From JAVBLY01 sp031553035 (GTDB taxonomy: Bacteria; Bacillota; Clostridia; Peptostreptococcales; Anaerovoracaceae): a DNA stretch of 64,000 nucleotides. The stretch spans positions 170,757-234,756 of the forward strand of contig JAVBLY010000008.1 of NCBI GenBank assembly GCA_031553035.1. The letters run 5' to 3'. This document shows positions 17,378-27,084 of this stretch, piece after piece. A model generated the notes under the pieces. It did no database searches. It was given only the letters and a program-made list of their open reading frames with translations, and was not told where the DNA came from. The number at the start of each line of letters is the position of its first letter. The first letter of the stretch is position 1. A program made the translations under genes and the position numbers.

Positions 17378-18409
17378 ATGAAAAAAGGAAATCCGTTCGG
17401 AACACACAGAGTTATTTCACCAAAAGGGGTTCTGCCTCAGCCGGCAGATGTCATCGACAACACAATGGAGATTTTTGATAACGAAGTACTCATTGATGTC
17501 CAGACACTTAATGTGGACTCTGCCAGTTTCACACAGATCGAAAAGCAGGCAGAAGGTAATATTGAAGAAATCAAAAAGATCATGAAGGGGATCGTCGCTA
17601 AGGCCGGTAAACATAAGAATCCTGTAACAGGTTCAGGTGGAATGCTTATTGGGACAGTCAGGGAAATTGGGCCGGCATATGAAGGTCTGCTAAAAGTAGG
17701 GGACAAAATAGCAACTCTGGTTTCACTTTCACTGACACCCCTCGTTATCGAAGAGATAATCGAAATAAGACCTGACATCGACCAGGTGGATATCAAAGGG
17801 CAGGCAATACTTTTCCAGAGCGGCATCTATGCAGTACTTCCCGACGATATGCCCGAAACTCTTGCATTATCAGTACTTGACGTTGCAGGTGCTCCGGCGC
17901 AGGCAGCAAGAATGGTGCAGGCCGGAGATACGGTTGTGGTAATCGGCGGCGGCGGAAAATCAGGACTTCTCTGTTTGTTTGAAGCAAAGAAAAGAGCCGG
18001 AGTTACGGGCAAGGTCATCTGCGTCGGAGGTTCGGACAAGTCGACAAACAGAGCCAAGAAACTGGGCCTGGCTGATGAATACTTTGCAATGGATGCGACA
18101 GATGCAGTAGGCATGTATGACAAGATCATGGAACTTACAGACGGACAGCTTGCTGATCTGGTAATCAACTGTGTAAACATAGAGAACACTGAAATGGCTT
18201 CGATTCTGGCATGCAAGGAAAGAGGGATGGTTTACTTCTTCTCAATGGCAACAAGCTTCACAAAAGCAGCCCTCGGCGCGGAAGGCGTAGGAAAAGATGT
18301 TACTATGATCGTCGGAAACGGTTATGCCAAGGATCATGCCGCTATTGCACTTCAGGTCCTTAGAGATTCACCAGAGATTCGCGAACTATTTGAAGAAATG
18401 TACGCATGA
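17378..18409 (+). CDS. kdd: L-erythro-3,5-diaminohexanoate dehydrogenase
   Basis: 343 residues, the family length. Oxidatively deaminates 3,5-diaminohexanoate to 3-keto-5-aminohexanoate. An N-terminal domain is followed by a Rossmann fold with the glycine motif VVIGGGGKSGLL around residues 187-198. The ATG at 17378 follows GGAGGG; an in-frame TTG at 17294 lies inside the sigma-54 promoter and cannot be the start. First gene of the main lysine operon. Confidence 0.95.
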   Translation: MKKGNPFGTHRVISPKGVLPQPADVIDNTMEIFDNEVLIDVQTLNVDSASFTQIEKQAEGNIEEIKKIMKGIVAKAGKHKNPVTGSGGMLIGTVREIGPAYEGLLKVGDKIATLVSLSLTPLVIEEIIEIRPDIDQVDIKGQAILFQSGIYAVLPDDMPETLALSVLDVAGAPAQAARMVQAGDTVVVIGGGGKSGLLCLFEAKKRAGVTGKVICVGGSDKSTNRAKKLGLADEYFAMDATDAVGMYDKIMELTDGQLADLVINCVNIENTEMASILACKERGMVYFFSMATSFTKAALGAEGVGKDVTMIVGNGYAKDHAAIALQVLRDSPEIRELFEEMYA

Positions 18410-18478
18410 TGCGCATCTGATCTGATATGACAAATATTTAATGATATTCAAAAATGATATGAAGAAGTGAGGTAGATA

Positions 18479-19747
18479 ATGATGGAAAAATATACTTATA
18501 GAAACTGGAAAGACATTCCGCTATACAAAGATGTTACTGAAGAACAGTGGAACGACTGGCACTGGCAGATCAAGAACAGACTGACCACCGTAGAAGAGAT
18601 CGGACAAGTCATTAAGCTTACCGAAAAGGACGAAGAGGATATTACTAAGGTCATGGAAGGATTCCGAGTAGGGATCACACCTTACTATGCATCTCTCATG
18701 GATCCCGACGATCTTAAAGATCCCGTAAGACTTCAGGCGGTACCGACTTTGGCCGAGTCTAAGAGAGGATCGGCAGACATGGAAGATCCGCTTCATGAGG
18801 ATGAAGACTCACCGGCTCCCGGCCTTACTCACAGATATCCCGACAGAGTACTTTTCTTGATCACAGACCAGTGCTCAATGTACTGCAGGCACTGTACAAG
18901 GAGAAGACTTGCAGGCGAAAAAGACGGAGCAAGATCAAGAGCAGATATAGATGCATGTATTGCATATGTAAAGAAAACACCTCAGGTAAGAGACGTCCTG
19001 CTTTCCGGCGGTGACTGCCTTTGCGTATCAGATGATACATTAGAATACATAATCAGCGAACTTAGAAAGATCGAACATGTCCAGATCGTAAGACTGGGGT
19101 CAAGAACACCTGTTGTTATGCCTCAGAGAATCACAGACAACCTCGTTAACATGCTGAAAAAATATCATCCAATATGGCTCAATACTCATTTCAACCATCC
19201 AAAGGAAATGACTCCCGAAGCAATCGCGGCCTGTGCAAAGCTGGCCGATGCAGGAATACCGCTGGGCAACCAATCTGTACTTTTAAGAGGCGTCAACGAC
19301 ACTCCTGATGTAATGAGGGAATTAGTTCATGTTCTTGTCGCAAACAGGGTAAGACCGTATTACATTTACCAGTGTGATCTGAGTCTTGGAATAGAACACT
19401 TCAGAACAAAAGTATCAAAGGGAATAGAGCTTATCGAATGTTTGAGAGGACATACTTCAGGATTCTGCGTTCCAACTTTTGTGGTAGACGCTCCGGGCGG
19501 CGGCGGGAAGACCCCGGTTATGCCACAGTACGTAATTTCACAGACACCGGATAAGGTGATCCTGAGAAACTACGAAGGAGTCATCACAACCTATACAGAA
19601 CCTAAGATCAATGAACTGGATCCTGAATATGATGAGACAATCGGTACCACAGCTTATGAGTATGACGGCGTAGCATCTCTTGCCACCGGTAAGCAGATGG
19701 CTCTGGAGCCTGGCAATCTGGAAAGACATAATCGAAACAAAAAATAG
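18479..19747 (+). CDS. kamA: Lysine 2,3-aminomutase
   Basis: 422 residues. Radical-SAM, PLP-dependent enzyme that turns L-lysine into L-beta-lysine, step one of the pathway. The iron-sulphur cluster cysteines are C132, C136 and C139 in CSMYCRHC. The PLP lysine is K344 in GGGGKTPV, both sets offset by seven from the numbering I recall for the Clostridium subterminale enzyme (C125/C129/C132 and K337). GAGGTAG precedes two tandem ATG codons (18479 and 18482). Confidence 0.97.
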   Translation: MMEKYTYRNWKDIPLYKDVTEEQWNDWHWQIKNRLTTVEEIGQVIKLTEKDEEDITKVMEGFRVGITPYYASLMDPDDLKDPVRLQAVPTLAESKRGSADMEDPLHEDEDSPAPGLTHRYPDRVLFLITDQCSMYCRHCTRRRLAGEKDGARSRADIDACIAYVKKTPQVRDVLLSGGDCLCVSDDTLEYIISELRKIEHVQIVRLGSRTPVVMPQRITDNLVNMLKKYHPIWLNTHFNHPKEMTPEAIAACAKLADAGIPLGNQSVLLRGVNDTPDVMRELVHVLVANRVRPYYIYQCDLSLGIEHFRTKVSKGIELIECLRGHTSGFCVPTFVVDAPGGGGKTPVMPQYVISQTPDKVILRNYEGVITTYTEPKINELDPEYDETIGTTAYEYDGVASLATGKQMALEPGNLERHNRNKK

Positions 19748-19776
19748 ACATTTGGACATAGACATAAGGAATTCGA

Positions 19777-20811
19777 ATGAAACTGTATGATGAAGTACTA
19801 AATAAATATGATGTTCTTTCTCTCGTAGGCATGTCCAAGAATGCGGGCAAGACAACCGCCCTCAATTATCTCATCGAGGAAGCCTACGACGAGGATGTCA
19901 TCCCCGGAATCACCTCCACCGGAAGAGACGGTGAAGGAACGGATCTGGTTACAGGAACTGAGAAGCCGAAGGTCTATGTGTATGAAGACAGTATCGTCAC
20001 CATACCCATTGATCTCTTCGACATAGCTGATGCCGGTCTTGAGATCCTCAGCAGAACTAATTATCATTCGACATTCGGAAGCATACTCATGTGCAGGGTA
20101 CTGGATGAAGGATTTGTTCAGGTGGCAGGTCCCACTTCAACAGCTGACCAGAGAAAGCTCAGCAGGGAAATGCTGGAACTGGGTGCAGACATCATACTTA
20201 TCGACGGTGCGATAGACAGGCGTTCAATAGCTTCACCGTTTGCTTCAGATGCCATAATCCTGTCAACCGGAGCAGTACTGTCAAGGGATATGGATATAGT
20301 GGTAATGGATACCATGCATGTGGTCGAACTTTATACTCTGCCTGAATTTGGGTCAGAAGGTAAAGAAAAACAGTATGCAGAAAAGCTTAATGCACCGGGA
20401 TACTGTGAAAGTACAGTGATCATGAGAAAAGATAAACTGGAAATACAAAGTTGTCAAACCGGTCTGATGGCAGGCAACAAACTGGACAGGCAGATCGATG
20501 ATGAAACGGAATTCCTGTATTTACCGGGAGCTCTTACTACTTCGACTTTGGAATACATTATGCCTGAAAAACTCAGGCAGATCACCTTTGTGGTCAAGGA
20601 CCCCACCAAGATATTCATTGACAGGGTGTCGTACCGAAGGCTTAAGAAAAAAGGTCTGAAAATCAAGGTTCTTAAGGGCATAAAGGTAGCTGCCATAACA
20701 GTTAATCCGTATTCTCCCGAAGGATATTCTTTCGGAAACAATATGCTTCTTGAAGCAATGCGGGATGCTGCAGGCGATCTTCCGGTAATAGATGTAAAAA
20801 AACCTGATTAA
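19777..20811 (+). CDS. kamB: KamB, putative reactivase subunit for lysine 5,6-aminomutase
   Basis: 344 residues. Walker-A-like motif GMSKNAGKTT at residues 18-27 near the N-terminus marks a P-loop NTPase; ILIDGAIDRRS may supply a Walker-B-like aspartate. Always found next to KamC and the B12-dependent lysine or ornithine aminomutases; family annotation names it a subunit of the factor that releases damaged cobalamin from the mutase. That role is from annotation and context, not from residues seen here. Confidence 0.82.
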   Translation: MKLYDEVLNKYDVLSLVGMSKNAGKTTALNYLIEEAYDEDVIPGITSTGRDGEGTDLVTGTEKPKVYVYEDSIVTIPIDLFDIADAGLEILSRTNYHSTFGSILMCRVLDEGFVQVAGPTSTADQRKLSREMLELGADIILIDGAIDRRSIASPFASDAIILSTGAVLSRDMDIVVMDTMHVVELYTLPEFGSEGKEKQYAEKLNAPGYCESTVIMRKDKLEIQSCQTGLMAGNKLDRQIDDETEFLYLPGALTTSTLEYIMPEKLRQITFVVKDPTKIFIDRVSYRRLKKKGLKIKVLKGIKVAAITVNPYSPEGYSFGNNMLLEAMRDAAGDLPVIDVKKPD

Positions 20812-20823
20812 GAGGAGATAGAT

Positions 20824-22473
20824 GTGCTTAAAACTAAGCTTTCAAATGAAAAAACCAAGGTTGAACTGGGACTGAGATACGTCATCGGACGGATCGACGT
20901 TCTTACTCCTTTTGGGAAAAAAATCATAAAAAAGCTGAAGCCGAATTTTCCGGGCAGTGAAGGACGCCTTGTAAAAGAACTGGATAAGCTTGAGGTTATC
21001 AGAAAGATAATAGACGATTATGAAGATACTTTAAGCAAGATCTCCGGTATATTCATGCAGATCAAGGACAACAGCTTCACCCTGGAAAGAAGTGCTTTTG
21101 ACGTACTTACCGTTGTCGAGCTGTTTGAAATAAAGACATTTTTGCTCCAGCTTGAGACTTTGAGCGGTCTTTATGCTAAACTGGGCAGCGATTTTCCTGA
21201 TGAATATACACCGGCGGATACCAAGGAACTTCTGGATCTTATGGATCCGGAAGACAGCAGACTGGCTACATTCTATATCTATGACACATTTTCCCTGAAG
21301 CTTGCAGAGTACCGTAAGGAAAAAAGGCAGCTTGAAAAGAACCTTAAAAGGGAACAGAAGCTGATCAAGGACAGAATTTATGAAGAGCACGGACTTCAAC
21401 TCAGTCCGAAATTCGACATAATAATATCCAGATCCGATGCCGAATCCCTGGAAAAGATAAAAAGCATCCCTGAACTTGTAATGGGTACCGAAGATTATAT
21501 ATCGGTCATATTTGCTCTTGAGAAGACTGAAGAACAGCTCAAGATCAAGGAACAGATCGAAGATCTCAACACGAAAATTGATGAGGAAGAATATATAGTA
21601 AGAAAAATGCTCACCGATAAAGTGTTTGAGAACAGAAAGACCATAACCAGAAACACCAAAAAAATAGGCGATCTGGACTTTGTAATCGCCAAAGCCAAAT
21701 TTGCCAGAAAGCACAACTGTATAAAACCGAATATCGTGCTGAACCACATTATAGATATAAAAGAGGGCAGATACCTGCCTGTGGAAGACGCTCTTGAAGA
21801 AAAGGGCAAGCATTACCTCCCGATCACAATAGGATTGAATGACGGTGTAACATGCATAACCGGTGCGAACATGGGGGGGAAAACCGTTTCCATGAAGCTG
21901 GTGGGACTGCATGCTATGCTGTCACAATACGGATTTTTTGTACCTTGTAAAGAATGCACGGTAGGTCTGTCCTCTTTTATTCATATACTTGTAGGTGATA
22001 GTCAGGACATACAGAGAGGGCTTTCAAGCTTCGGCTCCGAAATGGAAGAACTGGCCCAGATCCTGGATAACGGCAAGGATAGATCTATGATACTGATCGA
22101 CGAGATAGCAAGTTCCACAAATCCGTTCGAAGGTTTTGCCCTGACTAAATCCCTTGTGGAATACCTGAGGGAAAGGCCGTATATCAGCCTCATCACCACT
22201 CATTATGAGAATGTAAGCACTTCGGAGAATATAAAAAGTCTTCAGGTGAGAGGTCTTGCGGATGCCGATTTTGAGAAGCTTTCTAAAGAGCTGACCGGCG
22301 CAAAAGACAATGAGCGAATTGACGTAATAGCAAATTACATGGACTATAATCTTGTAGATTCAAACGAGGGCAAAAATGTGCCCAAGGAAGCACTTAATAT
22401 AGCATATGTGCTTGGAGTGAAGAAAGAAATAATAGACAATGCCAAGCAGATGATAACAAGTGAATTATTTTAA
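20824..22473 (+). CDS. kamC: KamC, MutS-like ATPase, putative reactivase for lysine 5,6-aminomutase
   Basis: 549 residues. The C-terminal half is a MutS-type ABC ATPase (Walker A TGANMGGKTVSMK near residue 347; ILIDEIASSTNPFEG Walker B; THYENV switch histidine). The N-terminal half is helical and charged with no mismatch-binding domain. Starts with GTG at 20824, seven bases after GGAG; an ATG two bases earlier is out of frame. Thought to work with KamB to reactivate KamDE. MutS-like proteins in a fermentation operon are easily mistaken for DNA repair. Confidence 0.85.
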   Translation: MLKTKLSNEKTKVELGLRYVIGRIDVLTPFGKKIIKKLKPNFPGSEGRLVKELDKLEVIRKIIDDYEDTLSKISGIFMQIKDNSFTLERSAFDVLTVVELFEIKTFLLQLETLSGLYAKLGSDFPDEYTPADTKELLDLMDPEDSRLATFYIYDTFSLKLAEYRKEKRQLEKNLKREQKLIKDRIYEEHGLQLSPKFDIIISRSDAESLEKIKSIPELVMGTEDYISVIFALEKTEEQLKIKEQIEDLNTKIDEEEYIVRKMLTDKVFENRKTITRNTKKIGDLDFVIAKAKFARKHNCIKPNIVLNHIIDIKEGRYLPVEDALEEKGKHYLPITIGLNDGVTCITGANMGGKTVSMKLVGLHAMLSQYGFFVPCKECTVGLSSFIHILVGDSQDIQRGLSSFGSEMEELAQILDNGKDRSMILIDEIASSTNPFEGFALTKSLVEYLRERPYISLITTHYENVSTSENIKSLQVRGLADADFEKLSKELTGAKDNERIDVIANYMDYNLVDSNEGKNVPKEALNIAYVLGVKKEIIDNAKQMITSELF

Positions 22474-22488
22474 GAAAGGATGCAAACT

Positions 22489-24042
22489 ATGAGCAAATTG
22501 AATCTTGATCCGAAAATCATTGACGGTGCCCGTAGCTGCGCGGCAAGAATAGCCGAAGATGTTCAGCAGTTTATCGAAAAGCATACTACGGTAAGCACGG
22601 AAAGAACTGTTGCAAGACTTCTCGGTATCGACGGGACAGATGATGTGGGGACACCTCTTCCGAATATTCTGATCGAACAGATAAAGGATGCCGGCGGCCT
22701 GGCAAGAGGCTGTGCATATTGGATCGGCAATGCAATGATCGAAACCGGGCTGAGCCCACAGGAAATAGCACAGAAAGTAAGCGACGGAGAAATAGAGATC
22801 ACTAAGCTTGCTGCATCTTCTGCTGAAGACACGGAGGCAAAAATATATCCGGCAGTGGAAGCAGCACTTGCAAAAATAAAAGAACAGAGAGAATTCAGAG
22901 AAGATACAATAGATAGAATAGGTGAGGGACGACAGCCTTACCTGTATGTAATAGTTGCCACCGGCAACATTTATGAAGACGTTGTTCAGGCACAGGCCGC
23001 CGTAAGGCAGGGTGCCGACGTAGTAGCTGTCATAAGGACCACTGCTCAAAGCCTGCTGGATTATGTTCCATACGGACCTACCACAGAAGGCTTCGGCGGA
23101 ACATATGCCACTCAGGAGAATTTCAAGATCATGAGGGAAGCTCTGGACGAAGTAGGTGAAGAAGTGGGCAGATACATAAGACTCTGTAACTATTCATCAG
23201 GCATGTGCATGGCGGAGATCGCCGCTATGGGAGCCCTTGAGAGACTTGATATGATGCTCAATGATGCTCTTTACGGCATACTCTTTAGAGATATCAATAT
23301 GCAGAGAACTCTCGTCGACCAGTATTTCTCAAGAGTCATAATCGGGTATTCAGGAATCACCTTCAATTCAGGTGAGGATAATTATCTTACAACATCTGAT
23401 GCATTTGAAGAAGCACACACAGTACTGGCTTCACAGTTTTTGAATGAGCAATTCGCGGTGCTCGCAAATATTCCCGAAGACCAGATGGGCCTCGGACACG
23501 CATTCGAGATGGATCCGGCTCTTGAAGACGGATTCCTTTATGAGGTTTCACAGGCAATAATGGCAAGGGAAATTTTCCCTGAAGCTTCGCTTAAATACAT
23601 GCCGCCCACAAAGTTCATGACAGGTAATATTTTTAAGGGACAGATTCAGGATGCTCTGTTCAACCTGGTTTCGGTCTGGTCAGGACAAAGTATTCAGCTT
23701 CTTGGTATGCTTACGGAAGCCATACATACACCTTTCATGCAGGACAGATATCTTTCACTTGAAAATGCCGGCTATATTTTCAACAACGCGAGACATCTCG
23801 GCGACGAGATCGAATTCAAGAAAGACGGTATCATTCAGAATAGAGCCGTATCCGTACTTGATGAAGCAGACAAGATGCTCCATCAGATCGAAAAGGATAC
23901 GCTGTTTACAACTATAGAACAGGGTAAGTTCGGCGGTGTCAAAAGGGCACGTGACGGCGGAAAAGGACTGGATGGTGTCATAGTCAAAGATGACAGATAT
24001 TTCAATCCGTTTATTTCTGCAATGATGGGAGGTGACAAATAA
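22489..24042 (+). CDS. kamD: D-lysine 5,6-aminomutase alpha subunit
   Basis: 517 residues, the usual KamD length. With KamE and adenosylcobalamin plus PLP it moves the terminal amino group of beta-lysine (and D-lysine) from carbon 6 to carbon 5. KamD-like stretches include ARGCAYWIGNAMIETGLSP and NYSSGMCMAEIAAMGALERLDMMLNDA. I chose the ATG at 22489, eight bases past AGGA; the ATG at 22480 overlaps the binding site itself. The stop overlaps the kamE ATG by one base. Confidence 0.95.
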   Translation: MSKLNLDPKIIDGARSCAARIAEDVQQFIEKHTTVSTERTVARLLGIDGTDDVGTPLPNILIEQIKDAGGLARGCAYWIGNAMIETGLSPQEIAQKVSDGEIEITKLAASSAEDTEAKIYPAVEAALAKIKEQREFREDTIDRIGEGRQPYLYVIVATGNIYEDVVQAQAAVRQGADVVAVIRTTAQSLLDYVPYGPTTEGFGGTYATQENFKIMREALDEVGEEVGRYIRLCNYSSGMCMAEIAAMGALERLDMMLNDALYGILFRDINMQRTLVDQYFSRVIIGYSGITFNSGEDNYLTTSDAFEEAHTVLASQFLNEQFAVLANIPEDQMGLGHAFEMDPALEDGFLYEVSQAIMAREIFPEASLKYMPPTKFMTGNIFKGQIQDALFNLVSVWSGQSIQLLGMLTEAIHTPFMQDRYLSLENAGYIFNNARHLGDEIEFKKDGIIQNRAVSVLDEADKMLHQIEKDTLFTTIEQGKFGGVKRARDGGKGLDGVIVKDDRYFNPFISAMMGGDK

Positions 24043-24815
24043 TGACTGCTGAAAAAAAGATAGCTACATCAAATGTAGATTTAAAGAAAGTAAAGCCATA
24101 CGGCGATACAATGAACGACGGCAAAACACAGCTCAGTTTCACCCTTCCTGTTCCTTATGGTCCAGAGGCCGATGAAGCGGCAAAACTTTTATGCAAAAAA
24201 ATGGGAATGGACGAACCGAACGTGGTTTATTCTAAAGATATGGGCGGCGGATTCACATTTTTCGTCGTATACGGAAGCTGTCAGCATACTATCGACTACA
24301 CAACAATAAAAGTAGCCAAGGTGGATGTTGAAATCATGGACAGGGAACAGTGCCAGGAATTCATCGAAGAGAACATCAAGCGTGAAGTCGTTATCGTAGG
24401 GGCTTCATCAGGTACTGATGCCCACACGGTAGGCATCGATGCGATAATGAACATGAAGGGCTTTCACGGTCACTTCGGCCTGGAAAGATTCAAGGGTATC
24501 GATGCTCTGAATATGGGTTCTCAGGTTCCAAATGAAGAACTGGTCGCAAAGGCAATCGAAATGAATGGGGACGCAATAATCGTTTCACAAACTGTAACAC
24601 AGAAAAATGTACACATACAGAACTTGACCAATCTTGTTGAGCTTGTGGAAGCGGAAGGCATAAGAGACAGAATAGTCCTCTGCTGCGGGGGACCCAGGAT
24701 ATCACACGAACTGGCTCAGGAACTTGGCTATGATGCAGGGTTCGGACCACATACATATGCCGAACATGTAGCTTCGTTCGTACTGACGGAAATAATCAGA
24801 AGAAAGCTTGTTTAA
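24042..24815 (+). CDS. kamE: D-lysine 5,6-aminomutase beta subunit (cobalamin-binding)
   Basis: 257 residues. Carries the base-off B12 motif DAHTVG with the cobalt-ligating histidine at residue 128, preceded by VVIVGASSGT, and a C-terminal CCGGPRIS glycine loop. An N-terminal dimer/PLP part precedes the Rossmann-like B12 domain. The TAATG overlap with kamD indicates coupled translation and a 1:1 ratio. Confidence 0.96.
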   Translation: MTAEKKIATSNVDLKKVKPYGDTMNDGKTQLSFTLPVPYGPEADEAAKLLCKKMGMDEPNVVYSKDMGGGFTFFVVYGSCQHTIDYTTIKVAKVDVEIMDREQCQEFIEENIKREVVIVGASSGTDAHTVGIDAIMNMKGFHGHFGLERFKGIDALNMGSQVPNEELVAKAIEMNGDAIIVSQTVTQKNVHIQNLTNLVELVEAEGIRDRIVLCCGGPRISHELAQELGYDAGFGPHTYAEHVASFVLTEIIRRKLV

Positions 24816-24840
24816 AAGGGCAGGTAAGGAGGAAGATGAA

Positions 24841-25521
24841 TTGATAGATAAAATCAAAACTGCCGAGGAGGCGATCGCAAATATCGAAGACGGCGCAAGC
24901 ATAATGATAGGAGGCTTCATGGCCTGCGGTTCGCCGGAGATCCTCATCGATGCACTGGTCAAAAAGAATGTAAAGAATCTGACCATAATTTGCAATGATG
25001 CGGGAGTGCCGGGAAGAGGAACAGGCAAACTTCTGTCCAACGGACAAATCAAAAAGCTCATTGCATCCCATGTGGGGCTGAATCCTGAGGTCGCAGAAAG
25101 GATGAACACCGACGATCCTGAGAGGAAGCTGGAATGTCAGTTAATTCCTCAGGGCACACTTGCTGAAAGGATAAGAGCAGGCGGAAGCGGACTTGGCGGT
25201 TTTCTCACTCCGACAGGGGTAGGGACTATCGTCGCTGAAGGCAAGCAGGTAATAAACGTGGGCGGCAGGGATTATCTCCTTGAAGAGCCGCTTAAAGCCG
25301 ACTTTGCTTTTATCAGAGGATCAGTTACGGATAAATTCGGAAATACAACATATAACGGTACTACCAGAACATTCAATCCAATGATGGCGGCAGCTGCTGA
25401 TGAAGTCATCGTCGGTACATGTGAGGTCGTGGAAATGGGCGACATAGATCCCAATAATATCGTGACATCAGGAATATTCGTTGACAGCATAGTGGGAGGT
25501 GAGAAACAATGGCAGATATAA
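24841..25521 (+). CDS. atoD: Acetoacetate:butyryl-CoA CoA-transferase, subunit A
   Basis: 226 residues, family-I CoA transferase alpha subunit (GASIMIGGFMACGSPEILIDAL, CNDAGVPGRGTGKL). In lysine fermentation it moves CoA from butyryl-CoA to acetoacetate. The best start is TTG at 24841, eight bases after AAGGAGG; ATG at 24836 is out of frame and hits a stop, and the TTG at 24808 would overlap kamE without a binding site. The end overlaps atoA by 13 bases. Confidence 0.92.
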   Translation: MIDKIKTAEEAIANIEDGASIMIGGFMACGSPEILIDALVKKNVKNLTIICNDAGVPGRGTGKLLSNGQIKKLIASHVGLNPEVAERMNTDDPERKLECQLIPQGTLAERIRAGGSGLGGFLTPTGVGTIVAEGKQVINVGGRDYLLEEPLKADFAFIRGSVTDKFGNTTYNGTTRTFNPMMAAAADEVIVGTCEVVEMGDIDPNNIVTSGIFVDSIVGGEKQWQI

Positions 25522-26159
25522 AAGAAAGGATCGCCAAGAGAGTTGCATTAGAGCTTCATGACGGCGATGTTGTGAATCTTGGCATTGGTCTTCCCACAAT
25601 GGTTGCAAATCATCTTCCCGAAGATGTACATATAATTCTCCAGTCCGAGAACGGCATAATGGGCATGGGCCCGGCACCTGAGGCAGGCAAAGAAGACGTT
25701 GACATCGTCAATGCAGGAGCGCAATATGTGACCATCAACAAAGGTGCGATGTTCTTTGACAGCGCAACTTCATTTGGCATAATAAGAGGCGGTCATGTGG
25801 ATGCTACTATTCTGGGTTCCCTCGAAGTCGATGAGCACGGAAATCTTTCTAACTGGATCGTACCGGGAAAGATGGTTCCCGGTATGGGCGGAGCAATGGA
25901 TCTTGTGGTAGGGGCCAAAAAGGTCATAATAGCGATGCAGCATACTCAGAAGGGCAAACACAAAATATTAAAGGAATGTACACTTCCATATACCGCAGTA
26001 GGTGTTGTGGATATGATAGTCACTGAAATGGGCGTTATGGAAGTTACAGACAAGGGGATCGTCCTCACCGAGATCCACCCTGATTTCACAATAGAAGATG
26101 TCCAGGCGGCAACTGACTGCAAACTGATAATAGCCGAAGATCTGAAGGAAATGAAATAA
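25509..26159 (+). CDS. atoA: Acetoacetate:butyryl-CoA CoA-transferase, subunit B
   Basis: 216 residues, beta subunit. SENGIMGMGPAPEAG contains the catalytic glutamate that forms the CoA thioester, and NLGIGLPTMVANHL is the N-terminal signature. GGAGGTGAG lies within the end of subunit A just before the ATG. Confidence 0.94.
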   Translation: MADIKERIAKRVALELHDGDVVNLGIGLPTMVANHLPEDVHIILQSENGIMGMGPAPEAGKEDVDIVNAGAQYVTINKGAMFFDSATSFGIIRGGHVDATILGSLEVDEHGNLSNWIVPGKMVPGMGGAMDLVVGAKKVIIAMQHTQKGKHKILKECTLPYTAVGVVDMIVTEMGVMEVTDKGIVLTEIHPDFTIEDVQAATDCKLIIAEDLKEMK

Positions 26160-26175
26160 AGGATGGGGTACTAAA

Positions 26176-27006
26176 ATGGAAAAACTAATTATCAGCGCCT
26201 GCATATGCGGCGCAGAGGTCACTAAAGAGAATAATCCCGCTGTTCCGTATACAGTTGAGGAAATAGTAAGAGAAGCCAAGTCCGCTTATGATGCAGGGGC
26301 GGCAGTCATACATCTCCATGTGAGAGAGGATGACGGTACTCCCACCCAAAGTAAGGACAGATTCCAGGAATGTATGGACGCGATCTACAAAGTATGTCCT
26401 GACGTTATCATACAGCCTTCAACAGGCGGAGCCGTCGGCATGACCGATCTTGAGAGACTTCAGTCCACCGAAGTTACTCCCACACCTGAATTTGCAACTC
26501 TCGACTGCGGTACCGTAAATTTCGGCGGTGATGAGATCTTTGTCAACACCGACAATACCATATTCAATTTTGCAAAGATCATGCAGGAGAGAGGCATCAA
26601 GCCGGAGCTGGAAGTCTTTGATAAGGGAATGGTTGATATAGCTCTCAAGGTCGATAAAAAAGGTCTGCTTGAGCATCCGCTTCACTTCGACTTCGTCCTT
26701 GGAATCCAGATGACAGCAACTGTCAGAGATCTTGCTTTTATGGTGGGGAGTATTCCTCCCGGATCGACCTGGACAGTAGCAGGAATCGGCAAAAGTGAGT
26801 TTGATATGGCGGCGGCCGGTATAATAATGGGCGGACACGTCAGAGTCGGATTTGAAGACAATCTTTATATAGAAAAGGGTGTTCTTGCCAAGAGCAATGG
26901 CGAACTTGTTGCGAAAGTTGTTAAGATAGCAGAAGTATTAAACAGAGAAATCGCCAGCCCGGATGAGGCAAGAAAGATAATGAACATGCCGATCCAGAAA
27001 AAATAG
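26176..27006 (+). CDS. kce: 3-keto-5-aminohexanoate cleavage enzyme
   Basis: 276 residues, BKACE (formerly DUF849) TIM-barrel family. Condenses 3-keto-5-aminohexanoate with acetyl-CoA and cleaves it to acetoacetate and L-3-aminobutyryl-CoA. Zinc-binding His46 and His48 lie in VIHLHVRED, with VGFEDNLY supplying the later glutamate. Last gene of the operon; its product is the substrate of Kal, and its acetoacetate is the acceptor for the CoA transferase just upstream. Confidence 0.95.
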   Translation: MEKLIISACICGAEVTKENNPAVPYTVEEIVREAKSAYDAGAAVIHLHVREDDGTPTQSKDRFQECMDAIYKVCPDVIIQPSTGGAVGMTDLERLQSTEVTPTPEFATLDCGTVNFGGDEIFVNTDNTIFNFAKIMQERGIKPELEVFDKGMVDIALKVDKKGLLEHPLHFDFVLGIQMTATVRDLAFMVGSIPPGSTWTVAGIGKSEFDMAAAGIIMGGHVRVGFEDNLYIEKGVLAKSNGELVAKVVKIAEVLNREIASPDEARKIMNMPIQKK

Positions 27007-27043
27007 TCTAAAGAATTTAAAATAAAAAATAGATTGAAATGCG

Positions 27044-27084
27044 AAAATACATAGGGTATTTGGTGGAATGCCCTGTGTATTTTT
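27044..27084 (+). terminator. Terminator of the lysine operon
   Basis: AAAATACATAGGG (27044-27056) pairs with CCCTGTGTATTTT (27071-27083), with one T-G wobble, followed by a short T-rich tail. Confidence 0.75.

Noticed and set aside
17234..17378. B12 riboswitch ahead of the kam genes
   Set aside because: The leader is only about 57 bases and no B12-box-like sequence is visible; sigma-54 control explains the region.
15006..18409. Regulator and Kdd as one enzyme gene split or fused by error
   Set aside because: Both frames are intact, with separate ribosome binding sites and a sigma-54 promoter between them, and the Kdd-like domain of the regulator is diverged throughout.
20824..22473. DNA mismatch repair MutS
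   Set aside because: Only the ATPase domain is MutS-like, there is no mismatch-binding domain, and the gene sits between kamB and kamD.
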